A DNA stretch of 64,000 nucleotides from Candidatus Polarisedimenticola svalbardensis (GCA_014764515.1 JACXWD010000015.1:1-64000), one strand, 5' to 3'; counted from the stretch's first letter, positions 1 through 9,865 are shown. Notes: a model not told the origin generated them from the sequence alone. Numbers and translations: made by a program.

Positions 1-3000
1 TTCCATGGAGACCTTGTTATGGGTCACCAGGATGAACTGGGTATGCTGGGCGTATTCCGCAACCATCTTGGTGAAGCGGGCGACGTTGGCGTCGTCGAGA
101 GCGGCGTCGACCTCGTCCAGGAGGCAGAACGGCGACGGCCGGAACCGGAAGATGGCGAACAGCAACGCGATGGCGGACATCGCCTTCTCGCCGCCGGACA
201 TCAGGTTGACGCTGCCGAGACGCTTGCCGGGAGGCTGGGCCATGATCTCGATGCCGCTTTCGAGGATATCCTCCCCTTCTTCCATGTGCAGGTCGGCCCG
301 GCCACCGCTGAACAGAACGGCGAAGATCTCCTGGTAGTTCTTGCGGATCGCCTCGAAGGCGGTGGCGAATCTCTCCCGGGAAGTCCGATTGATTTTTTTG
401 ATCGTCTCCTGAAGCGAGGCCATGGACTGGGTGAGGTCTTCTTTCTGGGCGGTCAGGAAAGTGTGCCGCTCCTCGAGCTCGCTGAATTCATCTATGGCCA
501 TCATGTTCACCGGTCCGATCTTTTCGATCTTCTCCCGGATTTCATCCACCTCTTCTCCGAGCTTCACCAGATCCAGCGGCAATTTTTCGCCATCGCCGGT
601 TTCTTCACTCGCCTGCCCCTCTTCCTCCTCAAGGAGGCTGAGGGCATCTGCGGCGGAACAGCCCAACTCACCCTGGCAGAGTTCATCCAGGTGCGTCCGG
701 TCCGACTCGGCCTTGGTTCGTTCCATTTCCGCCAGCCGGGTCGTTTCCCGCAACCGGTCCAGTTCGGTTTTCAGCCCGTGCAGTCCACCTTCGGATCCGG
801 ACAGGACCAGCCTCCGTTCGGCAATGGACGATTCCATCGCCTTGACCTCGCCATCCTTGTCGGCGCGGATGGCCAGGTGTTCAGTCAGGGATGCCTCGGT
901 TGTCCGGACCAGTTCCCGGGCTTCGGTGGATCGGACACGGGCTTTGTCGGCCTCCCCTCTGTGGCCTGCGATGCGGGCGCCAAGGTCGGCCAGGGATTCG
1001 TCCAGGCGCTGCTGCTCCCGATCCGACGACTCCTGCTGTTGACCCATGGCGGCCAGTTCTGCCCTGTGCTGGGCGGCCGCCTCGTTCTTCTCCTGCAGAA
1101 CCGCTTCCAGGGAGGTCAGTTCCTCGGCCCTGGTTTTCATCTTTGCTTCCAGGTCTGCATGGGACTGCTCGGCCTCGTGCACCAGGCGGGACTTTTCGGT
1201 CAACTCCGATTGAAGCTGCTCCGCAGCCTGCAGGAGGTTGGCCACCTCCGATTTCAGTACATCGCCCTGGCGGGAGCTCTTCTGCTCCTCCTCCATCGCC
1301 CGCTGCTCTCTGAGATCCAGCTCCACCTTCCTGCGACCGGCCTCCTCCAGTGCCTGCCGCCCGGCCCGAACCTGTGCTTCAAGGGCGGCGGCATCGTCAC
1401 GGGCAGCCTGCACTTCCCCTTCCATCCGAGCCACCTCGACCCCGATCCGCTCCAGGCTGTCACGGGTTTCGTTGGCCTGACGGTTATGTGCCAGAAGCCC
1501 ATGTTCGGCGGAACCGTCGCCACCGGCCGATACCAGTCCGGAGGCGTAGACAACTTCCCCTTCCCGGGTGAGGTAATCACTGGCCGGAAAACGGGCGTGC
1601 AGTTCCAGGGCGGTCTCGAGGCTGTCCACCACCACTGCATCGCCGATGCGATCCTGGACCACACCGTTCATCGATGTGTTCAACCGGATCTGATGCTTGA
1701 GTCGCCCGACAACACGGGGATCCGCCAGGATTTCGCCCGGCACCGGCGAGCTGCCGTTGGCAGGTGTGCCGACGGCGGTGCCGCCTACCGGCTGGGAACG
1801 GCACAGGAAGGTGGTCCTCCCCGCCCCTTCACTGCGAAGCATATTCACCGCCAGGCGGGCGTCGGCCCCATCCTCAAGGATCACGGCAGGCAGAACCCCC
1901 TGGAGATAAACCTCGGCCGCTGCTTCGATATCCTTGCCGGCCTCCACGTAATCGGCTACCACCCCGTGGGTTTTCATCCCGGCGGCGGAACCGGTGGTCA
2001 ACAGCATCCGGACACCGTCCGAAACCCCGGCGAAGCGGGTAGCGACATCCTCCAGGGTCCTGAGCCGCGCCGTGGCGGACTGGGCTTCGGCCCGACCTGC
2101 CGCCAGTTCCTCGACTCCTGCTGCAAGCCGCTCACGGATGGCGGCCAGGCTGTCCTCGCGCCGGGCCTGCTGAAGGGCGAGACGGTTCAGATTCTCCCGG
2201 TGATCATGGGCCTCCCGGGTCAGATCGCTGGACTCCTCGGTCAGCCGGGTATGGTCGGCCGAGGCCCTCCGCAGTTCACCGTCCAGCACCGCTCGCTCCG
2301 CACCGGTCCGGGTCAGGGACTCTTCGAGTGATTTCTTGCGGTTGCGGAATTCGGCGCCCTGGTTCATCGCCCGGAACAGGTCCCGGCGATGCTGCTCCTG
2401 CTCTTCACGCCCCTCTGCCTGCCTCTCCGCCAGACCTGCCAGTTCGGTCTGGCAGGCAGCCAGGCGTTCCCGCAGGACTTCGATCTGCCGGGCGCCCTGC
2501 TCCACCACTATGCGATGCTCGTCGGCACGGGCGCGGATTTCTTCCTGCCTGCCGGTCAGGCGGCCGGCCTCGTCGGCGGCCAGGGTGGCGGTTTCATCCG
2601 CCTCGTTGATCCGGTCCCGGGCATGGCGTATGGCCGATTCCTCCCGGTCGATCTCCATGTCCAGTTGATGGAGCGACTCGGCGGCCTGTCGGAATACACG
2701 GTCGGCTTCATCAAGGGCATGGCGTTCCTCGCTGAGAGACGCTTCGGCCCTGGACAGACCGGCGGCAGAAGCTGCTTCCTGATCACGAGCTACCGCTTCC
2801 TGATCCTTGAGCTTGCCGAACCGGTTATCCATTTCCCGTGTCCGGTGACCGAACAGTGTCCGCTCCTTGGTGCGGAGCTCTTCCCTCAGCCGCTGGTACC
2901 GGCGTGCCTTGGCCGCCTGCCGCTTGAGAGAATTGATCTGCCGCGTGACCTCCACGATGATGTCGTTCACCCGGAGCAGATTGGCGTGGGTCGACTCCAG

Positions 3001-3543
3001 CTTCAACTCGGCAAGCCGGCGCTTGTGCTTGATCCCCGAAATGCCTGCGGCATCTTCGATGATAAGGCGGCGTTCTTTCGGCTTGGCGTTGAGGATCTGG
3101 TCGATACGACCCTGCTCGATGGTGGCGTAGGTCTTGGCGCCTACGTGTTCGTCCCTGAGAATTTCCTGAATCACCTTCAGCCGGGAACGGGATCCGTTGA
3201 GAAAGTACTCACTCTCGCCGGACCGGAACAGTTTGCGCGTCAGAACGATCCGCTGCCGGTCGGGCGGCAGATTGGAATCGTCGTTTTTGAGATACAGGCT
3301 GACCTCGGCCATCCCTTTCGGTTTTTTGCCCCGGGAGCCGTTGAAAATGACATCCACCATCTGTTTGCCGCGGAGGTTTTTCGGGCTTTGCTCACCGAGC
3401 ACCCAGTTGATGGCGTCACCCAGATTGGATTTGCCGCATCCGTTCGGCCCGACCACGGCGGTGATGCCGTCGGGGAAGCGGATTTCCGTTCGGTCGCTGA
3501 ACGACTTGAAACCGGAAACCTGCATTTTTTCAAGCTTGAGCAT
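1..3543 (-). CDS. smc: Chromosome segregation SMC ATPase (3' end cut by window edge)
   Basis: SMC forms the V-shaped ATPase dimer that compacts and segregates the chromosome. I translated the open minus-strand frame from ATG at 3543; it stays open for 1181 codons to the window edge. The N-terminal head begins MLKLEKMQVSGFKSF and has Walker A GPNGCGKSN near residue 33. Long coiled-coil segments flank a hinge at roughly residues 480-680. The C-terminal head has the signature LMSGGEKA (nt about 195-220) and Walker B/D-loop LLDEVDAALDD (nt about 85-125). The usual family length is 1150-1200 aa, so only about 30-40 residues should be missing. No ScpA/ScpB gene is in view. It is the last visible gene of a lolA-ispB-smc run and has its own good promoter candidate. 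Identification is firm; the exact start is less so, because the Shine-Dalgarno is weak. Confidence 0.97.
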   Translation of the reverse strand, partial: MLKLEKMQVSGFKSFSDRTEIRFPDGITAVVGPNGCGKSNLGDAINWVLGEQSPKNLRGKQMVDVIFNGSRGKKPKGMAEVSLYLKNDDSNLPPDRQRIVLTRKLFRSGESEYFLNGSRSRLKVIQEILRDEHVGAKTYATIEQGRIDQILNAKPKERRLIIEDAAGISGIKHKRRLAELKLESTHANLLRVNDIIVEVTRQINSLKRQAAKARRYQRLREELRTKERTLFGHRTREMDNRFGKLKDQEAVARDQEAASAAGLSRAEASLSEERHALDEADRVFRQAAESLHQLDMEIDREESAIRHARDRINEADETATLAADEAGRLTGRQEEIRARADEHRIVVEQGARQIEVLRERLAACQTELAGLAERQAEGREEQEQHRRDLFRAMNQGAEFRNRKKSLEESLTRTGAERAVLDGELRRASADHTRLTEESSDLTREAHDHRENLNRLALQQARREDSLAAIRERLAAGVEELAAGRAEAQSATARLRTLEDVATRFAGVSDGVRMLLTTGSAAGMKTHGVVADYVEAGKDIEAAAEVYLQGVLPAVILEDGADARLAVNMLRSEGAGRTTFLCRSQPVGGTAVGTPANGSSPVPGEILADPRVVGRLKHQIRLNTSMNGVVQDRIGDAVVVDSLETALELHARFPASDYLTREGEVVYASGLVSAGGDGSAEHGLLAHNRQANETRDSLERIGVEVARMEGEVQAARDDAAALEAQVRAGRQALEEAGRRKVELDLREQRAMEEEQKSSRQGDVLKSEVANLLQAAEQLQSELTEKSRLVHEAEQSHADLEAKMKTRAEELTSLEAVLQEKNEAAAQHRAELAAMGQQQESSDREQQRLDESLADLGARIAGHRGEADKARVRSTEARELVRTTEASLTEHLAIRADKDGEVKAMESSIAERRLVLSGSEGGLHGLKTELDRLRETTRLAEMERTKAESDRTHLDELCQGELGCSAADALSLLEEEEGQASEETGDGEKLPLDLVKLGEEVDEIREKIEKIGPVNMMAIDEFSELEERHTFLTAQKEDLTQSMASLQETIKKINRTSRERFATAFEAIRKNYQEIFAVLFSGGRADLHMEEGEDILESGIEIMAQPPGKRLGSVNLMSGGEKAMSAIALLFAIFRFRPSPFCLLDEVDAALDDANVARFTKMVAEYAQHTQFILVTHNKVSME

Positions 3544-3670
3544 CGGTAGTGTGGCTCTCCGCTGGTCTATAATTTAAAAGATTCTAACACCCTTCCACGG
3601 CAGTACGGCCGGTATCAGGTTGGTCGTGCCGACAACCCCCAGATCCTGCACCACCACCGCGTGCGGGCAC

Positions 3671-3699
3671 ATTATATTGGGGATTCGCGAAAAATGGAA
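3671..3699 (-). promoter_or_regulatory. Candidate sigma70 promoter of smc
   Basis: Reading the minus strand, TTCCAT (3699-3694) is followed after 17 bases by a perfect TATAAT (3676-3671). It lies in the AT-richer gap between the polyprenyl synthase gene and smc, about 130 bases before the smc start. The -35 is poor (3 of 6), the -10 is consensus. Inference from motif only. Confidence 0.5.
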
Positions 3700-3725
3700 G
3701 TGCCGGGAGCCGATTGAGCGAGATC

Positions 3726-4826
3726 CTAGCGCACCCGAAACAACAACAGATCGGGAAGGGACTGCAACGCTCTCCTGGAAGGTGAATCTTCGAACATTTT
3801 CAGCTCTTTGGCGGCGGCCTCGGCGTACATCCTGGCACGATCGTAAGTCTTGTCGATCGCTCCCCTTTTGCGGAGCAATGCACTCAGCCTGGCGATCTCG
3901 GGCATGTCCGGCCTTCCCTCCGCCATAATGCGCTCCGCCAGGTCCCGGGCTTCTCCCGATCCCTGCTCCAGCTGACCGATCAGGGCCAGTGTGACTTTCC
4001 CTTCCCGCAGGTCGGTAGCAGCCGGTTTCCCCAGGGTGGCGGCATCGCCTGTGTAGTCCAGCAGGTCATCCACCAGCTGGAATGCAAGCCCCAGATTGAG
4101 CCCGTAACGCCGCAGAGCTCCGGCGCGCTCTGCATCAACCCCTGCCAGGATGCCGGCCAGCTCACAGCAGCAGGCGAACAGTGCGGCTGTTTTACGTTCC
4201 ACCAGGTCCAGGTACTCTTCCTCGGTGAGATCGATCCGCCCAACGTAACGGGTCTGGAGCATCTCGCCTTCAGTCATGCGCAGGGTGACGTCGGCCAGCC
4301 GTTCCATCACGGCCAGGCTGCCGACCCTTAAGGCCATCTCCATCGCCTTGGCCAGCATGTAGTCCCCGAACAGGACCGTAACGTTGTTGCCCCAGCGCTC
4401 GTTGATGGAGTCCCGCCCCCTCCGGGTGCGGGCCTCGTCGATTACGTCGTCGTGGATCAGGGTGGCCGAGTGGATGAACTCCAGCACGGTGGCGATGAGA
4501 ATGTCGTCCTTGCCCTCATACCTGCACAGTGAAGAGCACAAGAGGTGCAAGGTAGGCCGGACCCGTTTGCCTTCGCCCTCGGACACGAAGCTGCCGATTT
4601 CACGGACGATCCCTACAGGCGAGGCCAGGTTCTCCCTGAACAGCTCCTCCACGCCCTCCAGCCGGTCGGCGACAAGGGAACGAACGTCGGCTGCAGGGTC
4701 CTTCACTGCCCGCACTTTGCGGCCGAAGGCACTGATTACATTCAAATTCAGCCCAACCTCAAAGAATTTATCCATAGAATGATGCGATGTTATCACCTGC
4801 CCCTTGCCGGGGGCAACGGCGGTCAC
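3726..4826 (-). CDS. ispB: Long-chain polyprenyl diphosphate synthase (octaprenyl type)
   Basis: Trans-prenyltransferase that extends FPP with IPP to give the side chain of quinones. The first Asp-rich motif HDDVIDE is at residues 125-131 with GKR upstream (86-88); the second motif VDDLLDY is near 255. Small residues (Ala/Thr) at positions -5/-4 before the first motif fit a long-chain product, but the exact chain length cannot be read. Start: GTG at 4826 overlaps the lolA stop (GTGA) and has GAGG about 10 bases upstream; ATG at 4775 (MDKFFEV) is a real alternative and would give 349 aa. The overlap implies cotranscription with lolA. Confidence 0.9.
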   Translation of the reverse strand: MTAVAPGKGQVITSHHSMDKFFEVGLNLNVISAFGRKVRAVKDPAADVRSLVADRLEGVEELFRENLASPVGIVREIGSFVSEGEGKRVRPTLHLLCSSLCRYEGKDDILIATVLEFIHSATLIHDDVIDEARTRRGRDSINERWGNNVTVLFGDYMLAKAMEMALRVGSLAVMERLADVTLRMTEGEMLQTRYVGRIDLTEEEYLDLVERKTAALFACCCELAGILAGVDAERAGALRRYGLNLGLAFQLVDDLLDYTGDAATLGKPAATDLREGKVTLALIGQLEQGSGEARDLAERIMAEGRPDMPEIARLSALLRKRGAIDKTYDRARMYAEAAAKELKMFEDSPSRRALQSLPDLLLFRVR

Positions 4827-5491
4827 TCGACTGGCGCCTCACTCAGGATCTCGGTTCCCTCAGGGGGCTCGAACTGGAAGATCGCTTCCGAAATGTCCAC
4901 ATTCCTCTTCAAATCCGAAAAACGATATAAAACCCGATTCCCGGAAGCGTCCAGGACCTCCACGGCACGGAGCTGGTATTGGCGCCCCACGAACAGCGTG
5001 ATCTCCTCAAAAGCCTCCTCGGTCCCGGTGGGAACCAGTTGCAGGAACCAGCCTCGGCCCTCGGTCAGATCAGGCCGCTGGATACGCCTGGCGGTAAACA
5101 GGTCGGCCAGACGTTCTTCCCCGGTCAGAAGCGCCGCCAGCAGCCCCCCTCCCTCGGTGAGTGTGCCGGTCATCATCTGCCGCGCTTCTTTTTCGTAGAA
5201 CAGGGTGGCCGAGCCGTTGAGGATCGCAGTCTTGGCCTCAGGGTCGGTGTAATCCCAGCGCATACGCCCCGGGCGATGAATCCAGAGGGATCCGGTCTCC
5301 CGGACACCTTCACCGAAAGCTCCTGAAACCAGGGACTGCTCGAACCGTCCGGAAAGGGTTTCCGACCGGTCCAGCCAGGACTGCAATCCTTCCAGGATCG
5401 CTTCGGCATCGGGCCCGTCGGCCGGTACGGCCACCGGCGCCAGCAGCAAGGCCACAAGGACCGATACCCCAACTGGAAGTAGCGATTTCAT
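4823..5491 (-). CDS. lolA: Outer-membrane lipoprotein carrier protein LolA-like
   Basis: Periplasmic chaperone that carries lipoproteins from LolCDE to the outer membrane. The 222-aa product begins with a Sec signal peptide (MKSLLPVGVSVLVALLLAP, cleavage near the following VPA). The LolA hallmark GRMRWDYTDPE lies near residues 75-90, followed by the family pattern of a strand and FYEKEARQM. I chose ATG 5491 because the signal peptide starts there; the frame is open further upstream but would place charged residues before it. Divergent from the TPR gene with 70 bases between, and overlaps the downstream prenyl synthase gene. LolB is not in view. Confidence 0.85.
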   Translation of the reverse strand: MKSLLPVGVSVLVALLLAPVAVPADGPDAEAILEGLQSWLDRSETLSGRFEQSLVSGAFGEGVRETGSLWIHRPGRMRWDYTDPEAKTAILNGSATLFYEKEARQMMTGTLTEGGGLLAALLTGEERLADLFTARRIQRPDLTEGRGWFLQLVPTGTEEAFEEITLFVGRQYQLRAVEVLDASGNRVLYRFSDLKRNVDISEAIFQFEPPEGTEILSEAPVE

Positions 5492-5561
5492 GAATGATAG
5501 TGTACATGGAATGTGCGGAACGGGCCTCTCGTTGCCATGGACGTTCTGCGGAGGAAGACCG

Positions 5562-6656
5562 ATGGGATACCGATACACCGTGTTCCTGGCAGCAGTTCTC
5601 CTGCTTTCCACTGCCCTGTTTGCAGCCGGCGGCGCCGTCACTCCGGAAGAAGCGCTGGCGCACTACGACGCCGGCCGGTACGAGGAAGCCCGGGCGATGC
5701 TGGAGGCGCTGGACGAGCGGGGCGAAGCAGCCGGCCCTCTCCTGTACCGGCTGGCATTCGCCCTGGGTAAAACCGGCGATCCCGGCGCAGGGAAGGCGAT
5801 GGAGAACCGGGCACTGACCGTTCTGGAACAGGAATTCGACGCCGGGGGCGGTCTGGATGTCGCGTTCTACCTCTCCAACGCCTACCGCAACCGGAACAAC
5901 CCGACCCGGTCGGTGGAGGTCGCCCGTGAGGCGACCCGGCGTCTGGACTCCGGTGCCTGGCCGGAGCCGGACTCAGCCCTGGATCGGTTCCGTATCGGGA
6001 AGTTGTTCGCCGACCAGAACCGTGAAGAGGAGGCCGCCGGCTGGTACCGGAAGGCGCTCCAGGGGTTCGAGAAACAGCCTGGGCGGTTCCCGTCGTACGA
6101 GAACTGGATCCGCCGCTACCTCTACAAGGTCGCATCGGATCAACGAGACTGGAAAACCGCCGGCGAGATGATGCGGGCCAACCTGGAAGGGGGGCGGGGC
6201 TCACGGGCCGATCACGATCTCCTGGCGGTCCTGCTGACTCGGTCCGGACAGTGGGCGGAAGCGGAAGAAGCCTGGAGGAACCTGGAACGGATGGACCCGG
6301 CCCAGTCGGATCGTCCCAGGTATTGTCGGCAATTGACCATCCGGGCCCGGGAGGTCGGCACCCTTCCCCTGGAGAGTCTTGACGGCGAGCCGATCGCCGG
6401 CATGGACAAGGACCGGATGGAAGTGATCATGAAGGAAATGGCCGATAACATGACGGCAGTTCAGACCGGTGTGGCGGAGAATCCTGAAGCGGACAGGGAG
6501 GCGGCACAGCAGGAGCTCTCAAAAATCAAGCCGGTATTCGTTGCCGTGGCACTGGAGTATGCCTTCCAGGGCCATCCGATCCGGGAAACCGCCTTCCAGG
6601 GCGGGTATGCGCCACTGATTTTCCATGGTTCAAGGTGGGTGGTTCCGAACCCCTGA
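5562..6656 (+). CDS. Secreted TPR-like repeat protein, function unknown
   Basis: A 364-aa protein with a clear Sec signal peptide (MGYRYTVFLAAVLLLSTALF, then AAGG) and helical repeats such as ALAHYDAGRYEEARAMLEAL and EEEAAGWYRKALQGFEK that look like tetratricopeptide units. The C-terminal third has no motif I recognise. Start ATG 5562 is set by GGAGG seven bases upstream; an earlier in-frame ATG at 5490 would overlap lolA and lack a signal peptide at its N-terminus. Divergent neighbour of lolA, so a periplasmic scaffolding or envelope role is plausible, but nothing in the sequence proves it. Stop is 6 bases from the convergent DUF4870-like gene. Confidence 0.7.
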   Translation: MGYRYTVFLAAVLLLSTALFAAGGAVTPEEALAHYDAGRYEEARAMLEALDERGEAAGPLLYRLAFALGKTGDPGAGKAMENRALTVLEQEFDAGGGLDVAFYLSNAYRNRNNPTRSVEVAREATRRLDSGAWPEPDSALDRFRIGKLFADQNREEEAAGWYRKALQGFEKQPGRFPSYENWIRRYLYKVASDQRDWKTAGEMMRANLEGGRGSRADHDLLAVLLTRSGQWAEAEEAWRNLERMDPAQSDRPRYCRQLTIRAREVGTLPLESLDGEPIAGMDKDRMEVIMKEMADNMTAVQTGVAENPEADREAAQQELSKIKPVFVAVALEYAFQGHPIRETAFQGGYAPLIFHGSRWVVPNP

Positions 6657-6662
6657 GCCGGT

Positions 6663-7022
6663 TCAGATCCGGTCGGCCCAGTCGCCCAGCATCGGGATCT
6701 TGAAGCGTTCGCCTTCAAGGGCCCGAAAAATGCAGAGGAGCATGGTCAGCAGGATTCCCAGGGCGATCAGCCAGACGCAGCCCCAGAACAGTTCACCCAC
6801 CCAGCCCCAGAAATACCTGTTGGCGATTTTGTGGAAGGCCTTGGCCGGAACATAGAGCGCCGCCACCACCGCAAACAGCATGGTGCCCTGCCGGGCGTGC
6901 CATTTGACGAACTCCCGGCGGGTGGCGATATAGGCAAATATCGCCAGTGGCCCCAGGTAACAGAATACCAGCAGGATGCGGTCCTGGTCGCTGAGCTCAA
7001 CCGATAGGTCTTCCTGTTCCAT
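6663..7022 (-). CDS. Small DUF4870-like integral membrane protein
   Basis: A 119-aa protein (from ATG 7022) with three hydrophobic segments: RILLVFCYLGPLAIFAYIA, a central TMLFAVVAALYVPAK, and a C-terminal WGCVWLIALGILLTMLLCI. The segment EFVKWHARQGTMLF matches the conserved (F/Y)xxxHARQG core of the DUF4870/Tic20-like family, whose function is unknown. AGGAGG lies 14 bases before ATG 7022, a slightly long spacing. Longer in-frame starts would run into mutS, which is divergent here. No functional link to mutS is implied. Confidence 0.7.
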   Translation of the reverse strand: MEQEDLSVELSDQDRILLVFCYLGPLAIFAYIATRREFVKWHARQGTMLFAVVAALYVPAKAFHKIANRYFWGWVGELFWGCVWLIALGILLTMLLCIFRALEGERFKIPMLGDWADRI

Positions 7023-7110
7023 CGCCGCCTTTATATCCTCCTGTCTGATCGCCGTCAACCATGTTGGCGGATAGACAGGGGTTGCAACCTCGGCGGTTCT
7101 GGGCTCCACT

Positions 7111-9801
7111 ATGTGCGGCATGGCAAAGGCACCGAAACTGACACCGATGTTCCGCCAGTACCGGTCGATCAAACAGGATCATCCGGAGGCGATCCTGCTG
7201 TTCCGCATGGGCGACTTCTACGAGATGTTCTACGAGGACGCCCGGGAGGCCAGTCGCGCCCTGGAACTGACCCTGACCGCCAGGGGCAAAGGTACCGAGA
7301 ACGAGGTGCCGATGTGCGGATTCCCCCACCACCAGCTCGAAGGTTACGGGAGCCGCCTGGTTAAAGCCGGGTTCCGGGTGGCGGTCTGCGATCAGGTTGA
7401 AGACCCCCGGGAAGCCAAAGGACTGGTCCGCCGCGAAGTCGTCCGTGTCCTGACACCTGGAACCCTGCCGGAGGCGGCAGGCCTGGAATCAGGCGACAAT
7501 TGCTGGGCCGCCGGCGTTGCCATGGTGAACGGCCGTGTCGGCGCCGCATTCCTGGATGCGGGAACCGGGGAGTTCATCGCCTGGGAGCCTGAGGACCGTT
7601 CCGATCCCTGGACCGTTCTGGGCGACAGGCTGGCGCGATTCGCACCCCGGGAAATCGTTTATCCCGAATCCCTGCCCTGGACCGAACCGTACTGCAGCTC
7701 CCTCGCTTCCGGCGCGCTGCTTACATCTCTTGATCCGTACACCTTCAGCCACCAGGCAGCGGACACCCTGCTGAAGCGTCATTTCGGCGTCGCCTCACTG
7801 GACGGCTTCGGCCTCTGCGAAAAACCGGCGGCGGTAGCGGCGGCGGGAGGGCTGCTGCTGTACCTGCAGGACACACAGAAAAGTGGACTGGAACATATCG
7901 ACCACCTGGCCGTCCATGAACCGTCCCGCCACATGCTCCTGGACCCGTCGACACGCCGGAACCTGGAGATCGACCGGTCCATCCGGGACGGCAGCCGCAG
8001 GAACTCACTGTTCGCCACGGTGGATTCCACCACAACACCGGCAGGCGGCCGCCTGTTGCGGAGCTGGCTGCTGGCTCCGCTGCTGGATCCCGGGCCGATC
8101 ACCGACCGGCTGGACGCGGTGGAGGAGTGGCTGCGCCGCCACGACCTGAGAGGAGCGGCCCGGACAGGGCTGACCGGCGTTCTGGATATCGAGCGCCTGA
8201 CCGGCCGGGTCGTGGCCGGAACAGCCGGACCACGAGAGCTGGCGGCACTGCGATCTTCGCTGCAACGCCTTCCCGGGCTGGCGGACGCACTGCAGGATCT
8301 GTCCGCTGCCCTGCTCCGCAAAACGCTGGACGACATGGACCCCTGCCAGGACCTGGCGGATCTGTTGCAACAGGCCATCGTGGAGGAGCCTCCCCTCTCC
8401 AGCCGGGAAGGCGGGCTCATCGCTGCCGGGTATTCCGGTGAGCTGGATGAGCTGCAGACGATCTCACGTGACGGTAAATCTTTCATCGCCTCTCTCGAGA
8501 GCCGCGAGCGGGAGAGCACCGGAATCGGATCGTTGAAGGTCCGATTCAACAAGGTGTTCGGATACTTCATCGAGGTCACCCGATCCAACCTGGACCGGGT
8601 CCCCGAGCATTACCATCGCAAGCAGACCATCGCCAATGGAGAACGGTTCATCACACCGGAGCTCAAGGAGTACGAAGCCAAGGTCCTGAACGCCCAGGAG
8701 CGGATAGAGAGCCTGGAGCACGAACTGTTCTGCGCCCTCCGCACACAGATCGCCACGGCGGCGCCGCGTCTAAAGCAGGCGGCGCGATGCACCGCAGTTC
8801 TGGATGTGCTGGCAGGTCTGGCGGAGACCGCCGCGGTTCAGGGATTTTCCAAGCCGGTGGTGGAGGACAGCCCCGGCCTGGCAATTCGGGGAGGCCGGCA
8901 TCCGGTGGTGGAGCAAAACCTGGTGGACCACCGGTTCACCCCAAACGACACCGTCATGGAGGCCGGAGGACGGAGTATCGTCATTCTGACCGGGCCGAAC
9001 ATGGGAGGGAAATCCACCTACCTGCGCCAGGTCGCCCTGATTGCCGTGCTGGCCCAGTCCGGCTCTTTCGTGCCGGCCGAGGAGGCAACGGTCGGGATTG
9101 TGGACCGGGTTTTCTGCAGGGTGGGGGCGTCAGACAACCTGGCGGAGGGGCAAAGCACTTTCATGGTGGAAATGACCGAGACCGCCAACATCATGCACCA
9201 CGCCACAACCCGCAGCCTGGTTCTCCTGGATGAGATCGGCCGGGGAACATCCACGTTTGACGGCCTCTCCATCGCATGGGCAGTGGTCGAGCAGCTGCAG
9301 CGTATGGCCGGTGGCGCGCCCCGGACACTGTTCGCCACCCACTACCACGAGTTGACCGAGCTGGCGGTTCAGTACCGGGAAATCATCAACAGCAGAATGG
9401 CCGTGAGGGATGGGGGCGACGGTGTGGTGTTCACCCACCGGGTGGAGCCGGGAGCCTCCGACCGGTCCTACGGGATTCATGTCGCCCGCCTGGCCGGCAT
9501 CCCCCGGCCTGTAATCGACCGGGCGAGAGAAATCCTGGGCAACCTTGAAAACGACGCCTACGGCCGGGACGGTCTCCCGCGGCTGTCCCGAAGCGGCCAG
9601 GGCGGCGCCGGCCATACCGTATCGAAGTCCCAGGCCAGCCTGTTTCCGATGATGCGACCGGAACCGGCTTCCGCCCCCCGGGAACCGGAGGACCCGGCCG
9701 CCGCCGAGGTGCTCGCCAGCCTGCGGGAGAAGTCTCCGGAGGAAATGACGCCGATGGAAGCGCTGTTGCTCCTGGACGAGCTCTGCCGCAAACTCAAATA
9801 A
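7111..9801 (+). CDS. mutS: DNA mismatch repair protein MutS
   Basis: Recognises base mispairs and small loops and recruits MutL. 896 aa. The N-terminal mismatch-binding domain has the Phe-x-Glu wedge within GDFYEMFYEDA (about residue 35). The C-terminal ABC-type ATPase has Walker A GPNMGGKST (about 630), Walker B LVLLDEIGRGTSTFDG and the switch ATHYHELTEL. Length matches bacterial MutS1 (about 860-900), not the short MutS2. Start is uncertain: ATG 7111 and ATG 7120 (MAKAPKLTPMF) both lack a good Shine-Dalgarno. Monocistronic; followed by a stem-loop shared with the convergent STAS gene. mutL is not in the window. Confidence 0.97.
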   Translation: MCGMAKAPKLTPMFRQYRSIKQDHPEAILLFRMGDFYEMFYEDAREASRALELTLTARGKGTENEVPMCGFPHHQLEGYGSRLVKAGFRVAVCDQVEDPREAKGLVRREVVRVLTPGTLPEAAGLESGDNCWAAGVAMVNGRVGAAFLDAGTGEFIAWEPEDRSDPWTVLGDRLARFAPREIVYPESLPWTEPYCSSLASGALLTSLDPYTFSHQAADTLLKRHFGVASLDGFGLCEKPAAVAAAGGLLLYLQDTQKSGLEHIDHLAVHEPSRHMLLDPSTRRNLEIDRSIRDGSRRNSLFATVDSTTTPAGGRLLRSWLLAPLLDPGPITDRLDAVEEWLRRHDLRGAARTGLTGVLDIERLTGRVVAGTAGPRELAALRSSLQRLPGLADALQDLSAALLRKTLDDMDPCQDLADLLQQAIVEEPPLSSREGGLIAAGYSGELDELQTISRDGKSFIASLESRERESTGIGSLKVRFNKVFGYFIEVTRSNLDRVPEHYHRKQTIANGERFITPELKEYEAKVLNAQERIESLEHELFCALRTQIATAAPRLKQAARCTAVLDVLAGLAETAAVQGFSKPVVEDSPGLAIRGGRHPVVEQNLVDHRFTPNDTVMEAGGRSIVILTGPNMGGKSTYLRQVALIAVLAQSGSFVPAEEATVGIVDRVFCRVGASDNLAEGQSTFMVEMTETANIMHHATTRSLVLLDEIGRGTSTFDGLSIAWAVVEQLQRMAGGAPRTLFATHYHELTELAVQYREIINSRMAVRDGGDGVVFTHRVEPGASDRSYGIHVARLAGIPRPVIDRAREILGNLENDAYGRDGLPRLSRSGQGGAGHTVSKSQASLFPMMRPEPASAPREPEDPAAAEVLASLREKSPEEMTPMEALLLLDELCRKLK

Positions 9802-9811
9802 AAAGGGGGTC

Positions 9812-9837
9812 CGGGGACACGACTGATGGTGTCCCCG
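9812..9837. terminator. Stem-loop between convergent mutS and STAS gene
   Basis: CGGGGACAC (9812-9820), 8-base loop, GTGTCCCCG (9829-9837): a perfect 9-bp stem. On the minus strand it is followed after a short GC stretch by TTTTT, so it can act as a weak intrinsic terminator for the STAS gene. On the plus strand there is no U-run. Confidence 0.5.
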
Positions 9838-9865
9838 AAACCCCGGTAAAGGTTGCTGTCCCCGG

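Noticed and set aside
19-2331. 770-codon plus-strand open frame across smc
   Set aside because: Antisense to a strongly conserved SMC coding frame; long antisense frames are common in GC-rich DNA with G/C third positions, and the product is low-complexity without a start signal or family match.
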